From Actinomycetota bacterium (GTDB lineage Bacteria > Actinomycetota > Acidimicrobiia > Acidimicrobiales > Ilumatobacteraceae): DNA of 9,464 nucleotides. The stretch is from contig SYDZ01000300.1 of NCBI GenBank assembly GCA_005801025.1, positions 1 to 9,464 on the forward strand. Direction: 5' to 3'. The notes under the pieces are model-generated. The model saw nothing but the letters and a program-made list of their open reading frames with translations. It searched no databases and had not been told where the DNA came from. Both the position numbers and the translations under genes were made by a program. Of the stretch, positions 6,980-9,464 are shown one piece after another; the first letter of the stretch is position 1, and every line of letters starts with the position of its first letter.

Positions 6980-7669
6980 CTATTGATACTTGCGAGCGGC
7001 CGAGATTCGCGAAGACCGCTTTGACTGACTATTGCGCCGATGCTGACGACGCGTGCGCCGATGCTCAATCTTGGCAGCAGTAACTGGTGCTACTTCGGCT
7101 TGCTTCCACACCTTGATAAATCGTTGAATAGCGGTCAGGGTTGTCAGCACGAGCATGATCCACAAGATTGGGATGAGTAAGGCCGAAAATAAAAGACCAA
7201 GACAGAGAAAAATGATTCTCTCGGCTCGCTCCATCAGACCACCTTTCGCCGACAGGCCTAATACTTCTGCTTTAGCCCTCTCATAGGAGATCACTGAACT
7301 CATACCGGAAACCGCTACAGGCAGGATGGCCATATGTGCGCTTTGCGTTGATGCGAAATACCAGGCCACACCGCCAAAAAGTAAAGCATCCGTGACGCGA
7401 TCCACGACCGAGTCGAAAAATGCACCTCGGGGACTTGCGGTACTTGTGGCCTTAGCCAAAGCGCCGTCTAATAAATCAGGAAGCGCAGCAAAGATAACTA
7501 GAATCAAACCCCACAACAAGTGACCAGATGCGATAGCCACAGCTGCCGCGCACCCCATGACCATGCCGACAATGGTGAGCTGGTCGGGTGAAATTTTTGT
7601 CCGTCGCAAAGCCTGACCGAGAGGCTCTACCGCTCGATCCACCGCAACTCGAAGATGACCGTCAAACAT
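6980..7669 (-). CDS. pgsA: CDP-alcohol phosphatidyltransferase (probable phosphatidylinositol phosphate synthase)
   Basis: Integral membrane enzyme that joins a CDP-diacylglycerol-derived phosphatidyl group to an alcohol. Its place between the HIT and PatA-like genes suggests inositol 1-phosphate as acceptor, as in actinobacterial PgsA1. The 229-aa product carries the CDP-AP catalytic motif at 65-90: D65..D68-G69..A72-K73 (8 residues) G82...D86...D90. All four metal-binding aspartates are present, but the usual Arg after Ala is Lys73. Several hydrophobic segments follow (about 33-63, 95-125, 152-182), and 'SYERAKAEVLGLSAKGG' (128-144) matches the family's post-motif region. The C-terminus (199-229) is a very basic tail rich in Arg/Lys. 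The start is ATG 7669, 35 nt after the preceding gene, with no evident Shine-Dalgarno. Phosphatidylglycerophosphate synthase is a less likely alternative. Confidence 0.9.
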   Translation of the reverse strand: MFDGHLRVAVDRAVEPLGQALRRTKISPDQLTIVGMVMGCAAAVAIASGHLLWGLILVIFAALPDLLDGALAKATSTASPRGAFFDSVVDRVTDALLFGGVAWYFASTQSAHMAILPVAVSGMSSVISYERAKAEVLGLSAKGGLMERAERIIFLCLGLLFSALLIPILWIMLVLTTLTAIQRFIKVWKQAEVAPVTAAKIEHRRTRRQHRRNSQSKRSSRISAARKYQ

Positions 7670-7704
7670 ATGTGAAGTCTAGGAACAATGGACTGACCAT
7701 GTTG

Positions 7705-8235
7705 TCATGCTGACTCAGACTCCCATTCGTCAAGGCTGTCTTGGGTGAGTTGTTCAAGTACTTTCCCATTCACTGCGTCCACAAGAACCAATCCTCGCCG
7801 ACTTGGAGGATCTTCGTCCGAATAACACAAGACTCTCCATGTGGGGCGACTACGTAGGCCTTTCCAGACCTGTTGCGCTGAGGCATGCCCAACTGGGAAA
7901 CCCACGGCGGCTCCAGCCAAAGTTAAAGCATGTTGCTCATCAACAGTCATTTTCCAACCAGATGTGATGCATAAAAGACCAAATATCGCCAGGAGCGCTC
8001 CGCCAGAGACCAGCCCCTGATTGATAAATGGACCACTTTCACCGATGATCAGGGTGACGGCGATGAATATGGAGCCAGTGACGAGATACATGGTTCCAGG
8101 CACTTTGCGCCGACTGTTATCCGGAAACTGATGCACACCCACAATCTCAACTGCGTTCAGATCACTTGGTAGTTGATCACGAATCTCATCAGATTCACGC
8201 TGCACTTGAGGGGTCACTGGTGTTTCATTATTCAT
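7705..8235 (-). CDS. Two-TM membrane protein with PepSY-like C-terminal region, function unknown
   Basis: Not a family I can name. The 176-aa product has a polar, acidic N-terminus (1-38), a basic 'NSRRK' (40-44) before TM1 (about 47-65), a short 'GESGPFINQG' loop, TM2 (about 74-92), and a soluble C-terminal region. By the positive-inside rule both ends face the cytoplasm. Near the end, 'RPTWRVLCYSDED' followed by 'RRGLVLVDAVNGKVLEQL' (130-162) resembles the last hairpin of PepSY-type domains (W-x-V ... V-D-A-x-x-G-x-V); this is a weak, by-eye match. ATG 8235 is chosen because AAGGAGG sits 8 nt upstream; a GTG at 8262 would add nine residues without such a site. It lies 28 nt after the HIT gene and before pgsA, where the mycobacterial locus has no such gene, so a link to membrane lipid synthesis is only positional. 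Confidence 0.8.
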   Translation of the reverse strand: MNNETPVTPQVQRESDEIRDQLPSDLNAVEIVGVHQFPDNSRRKVPGTMYLVTGSIFIAVTLIIGESGPFINQGLVSGGALLAIFGLLCITSGWKMTVDEQHALTLAGAAVGFPVGHASAQQVWKGLRSRPTWRVLCYSDEDPPSRRGLVLVDAVNGKVLEQLTQDSLDEWESESA

Positions 8236-8243
8236 CGTCGTTG

Positions 8244-8250
8244 CCTCCTT
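8244..8250 (-). promoter_or_regulatory. Strong Shine-Dalgarno of the two-TM protein gene
   Basis: Minus-strand AAGGAGG, a near-perfect anti-16S match, 8 nt before ATG 8235. It decides the start of this gene over the upstream in-frame GTG at 8262 and is the clearest ribosome binding site in the window. Confidence 0.85.
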
Positions 8251-8263
8251 CGATGTTTCCACT

Positions 8264-8797
8264 TTAGGGCATCGTCGTGTCGAGCCAACATTGGCGGATT
8301 CGTTGAGCTGTGACGTTCAGCGGTTCAGAGATTGTCTTGGCATTAGCAGTGACAGCCATGAAGTTTGCATCCCCGAAGGTCCTTGGAACGATATGCACAT
8401 GGAGATGCCCCGCCACGCTTCCTCCCGCTGGTCGTCCGATATTGAGTCCGATATTGAGTCCTTGAGGCTCATACTCGGCATCCAAGACCTCGCTCGCTCG
8501 GGTGACCGTCGCCCATAGTTCTAATGATTCTTTGGCGCTGAGTGAGGAAAGATCATTGACCTGACGGTACGGCACAACCAAAAGGTGACCAACGGTATAG
8601 GGAAAAGCATTGAGTATCACGAAAACCAATTCGCCTCGATGCACGATAAAACAGTCTTCATCGGGGATATTGGCCTTCAAGATTTGTGTGAAAACACTGA
8701 CCTGATCAAGCGCATCCTCTGGAGTTTGTCCCACTAAACCCGCTAGGTACTGTGACCTCCAACCTGTCCACAATGCGTCAATCATTCTCACACTCAC
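8264..8797 (-). CDS. HIT-family hydrolase/phosphorylase (AP4A phosphorylase-like)
   Basis: Cytoplasmic histidine-triad protein, 177 aa, acting on dinucleoside polyphosphates or AMP derivatives. The catalytic triad is H131-L-H133-V-H135 in 'GHLHVHIVPR' (130-139), followed by 'FGDANFM' (141-147), a signature shared with mycobacterial Rv2613c-type AP4A phosphorylases. N-terminal 'LWTGWRSQYLAG' (9-20) and 'FPYTVGHLLVVPYRQV' (65-80) also match that subfamily. The GTG at 8797 overlaps the thrS stop as GTGA, which supports this start; an ATG at 8785 (MIDALW) is an alternative losing only four residues. The position directly after thrS and upstream of pgsA is the conserved actinobacterial arrangement. 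The phosphorylase activity is taken from the family, not shown here. Confidence 0.93.
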   Translation of the reverse strand: MSVRMIDALWTGWRSQYLAGLVGQTPEDALDQVSVFTQILKANIPDEDCFIVHRGELVFVILNAFPYTVGHLLVVPYRQVNDLSSLSAKESLELWATVTRASEVLDAEYEPQGLNIGLNIGRPAGGSVAGHLHVHIVPRTFGDANFMAVTANAKTISEPLNVTAQRIRQCWLDTTMP

Positions 8798-9464
8798 ATA
8801 TCTGAAAAACTAATCTCGGTGAGAACACGATCCGCAAATGAAGAAATCGGAACTCCACGCTCAACGTCGGCTCCTCGGGCATTGACACCTACTGTCTGCG
8901 CAGAGACATCTTCATCGCCAACAACGAGTACATAAGGAATTTTTTCAAGTTTGGCTGCGCGAATGCGCTTGCCCAGTTGATCGCTGGCCTCAGAGATGTC
9001 AACGCGCAATCCTCTAGCAACTAAAGAATCAGACACCCTCTGGGCATATTCTTCATGCGCCAATGCAACTGGAAGAATGCGCACTTGGACGGGGCTGAGC
9101 CATGTCGGAAAAGCACCCGCGTAATGTTCCACGAGCACCCCGAAAAAGCGTTCTACTGAGCCAAATAAAGCCCGATGCAACATGATAGGTCTTTGCCGAC
9201 TGCCGTCATTCGCGACATATTCCAAGTCAAATCTTTCGGGAAGATTGAAGTCGCATTGAATCGTTGATAACTGCCAAGTACGCCCGATTGCATCGCGTAC
9301 ATGAATATCGATCTTAGGACCGTAGAACGCAGCATCGCCATCTTTGACGCTGTATGACACACCATGAGCGTTAAGGGCGCTGACTAAAGCCTCGGTAGCA
9401 GTCTCCCAAATTTCGTCTGTGCCGACATATTTCACTATGTCTTTCGTGGACAAGTGGAATGAGA
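8794..9464 (-). CDS. thrS: Threonyl-tRNA synthetase, C-terminal part (5' end outside the window)
   Basis: Attaches threonine to tRNA-Thr. Only the last 223 or so codons are in view; the frame is open to the right edge and the upstream residues (S-F-H-L-S-T-K) match the ThrRS 'LSTRP' region, so the TTG at 9453 is not a real start. Visible blocks, numbered from that leucine, are 'AAFYGPKIDIHVRDAIGRTW' (41-60), 'STIQCDFNLPERFDLEYV' (63-80), class II motif 3 'MLHRALFGSVERFFGVLVEH' (91-110; H93 corresponds to the third zinc ligand of ThrRS), 'GAFPTWLSPVQVRILPV' (113-129), and the anticodon-binding domain with 'KIPYVLVVGDEDV' (171-183) and 'VGVNARG' (188-194). The Cys67 in 'TIQCDF' replaces a usual hydrophobic residue. 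The TGA overlaps the GTG of the HIT gene. Confidence 0.97.
   Translation of the reverse strand, partial: SFHLSTKDIVKYVGTDEIWETATEALVSALNAHGVSYSVKDGDAAFYGPKIDIHVRDAIGRTWQLSTIQCDFNLPERFDLEYVANDGSRQRPIMLHRALFGSVERFFGVLVEHYAGAFPTWLSPVQVRILPVALAHEEYAQRVSDSLVARGLRVDISEASDQLGKRIRAAKLEKIPYVLVVGDEDVSAQTVGVNARGADVERGVPISSFADRVLTEISFSDM

Noticed and set aside
8236..8262. GTG start at 8262 for the two-TM protein.
   Set aside because: The ATG at 8235 has a near-perfect AAGGAGG 8 nt upstream, which lies inside the extension.
8437..8462. Perfect 12-nt tandem repeat (gatattgagtcc twice) inside the HIT gene, giving N-I-G-L-N-I-G.
   Set aside because: Related HIT proteins have a similar G-x-N-x-G-x-N-x-G segment of the same length, so this is not an extra duplication; the identical DNA copies are probably chance or codon convergence.
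1..9464. CRISPR arrays, tRNA or rRNA genes, insertion sequences, phage attachment sites.
   Set aside because: No regularly spaced repeats, no tRNA-like cloverleaf, no transposase or terminal inverted repeats were seen on reading through both strands.

Overview
The window reads as chromosomal DNA from an actinomycete-type bacterium (Actinomycetota). The main evidence is the minus-strand order thrS - HIT-family (AP4A phosphorylase-like) - CDP-alcohol phosphatidyltransferase (PgsA) - HtrB/PatA-like acyltransferase. This matches the phosphatidylinositol/PIM lipid locus of actinobacteria (in Mycobacterium: thrS-Rv2613c-pgsA1-patA-pimA). A luciferase-like, probably F420-dependent oxidoreductase and a peptidoglycan-binding membrane-fusion protein fit the same phylum. 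Base composition looks balanced by eye rather than strongly GC-rich, so a lower-GC aquatic actinobacterial lineage is possible; that is inference only.

Layout. Bases 1-929 (+): luciferase-like monooxygenase, open to the left edge. Bases 935-5705 (-): a four-gene export cluster, transcribed right to left as a membrane-anchored four-cysteine protein, an unusual adaptor, an ABC ATPase and a MacB/FtsX-type permease. The genes are tightly packed (TAA abutting ATG, 8 nt, ATGA overlap). Bases 5706-6010: about 300 nt between the two minus-strand clusters, where I see no convincing gene or terminator. Bases 6011-9464 (-): the lipid/tRNA-synthetase cluster, transcribed as thrS (5' end outside the window), HIT protein, two-TM PepSY-like protein, pgsA and acyltransferase.

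How the genes work together. In the right-hand cluster, PgsA probably makes phosphatidylinositol phosphate (or a related phospholipid) and the acyltransferase probably acylates the derived lipid or its mannoside. The HIT protein probably cleaves dinucleoside polyphosphates, and ThrRS charges tRNA-Thr. The left-hand cluster encodes a MacAB-like transporter: ATPase plus mechanotransmission-type permease plus adaptor.

The most notable item is the 714-residue adaptor. Where a MacA/HlyD protein would have its coiled-coil hairpin between the two halves of the lipoyl domain, it carries a peptidoglycan-binding domain and three Calx-beta domains. The third is cut short exactly where the second lipoyl half resumes. 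This suggests a wall-anchored, possibly calcium-responsive adaptor in a cell without a TolC-type outer-membrane partner. The small four-cysteine protein encoded just upstream is a candidate extra component.
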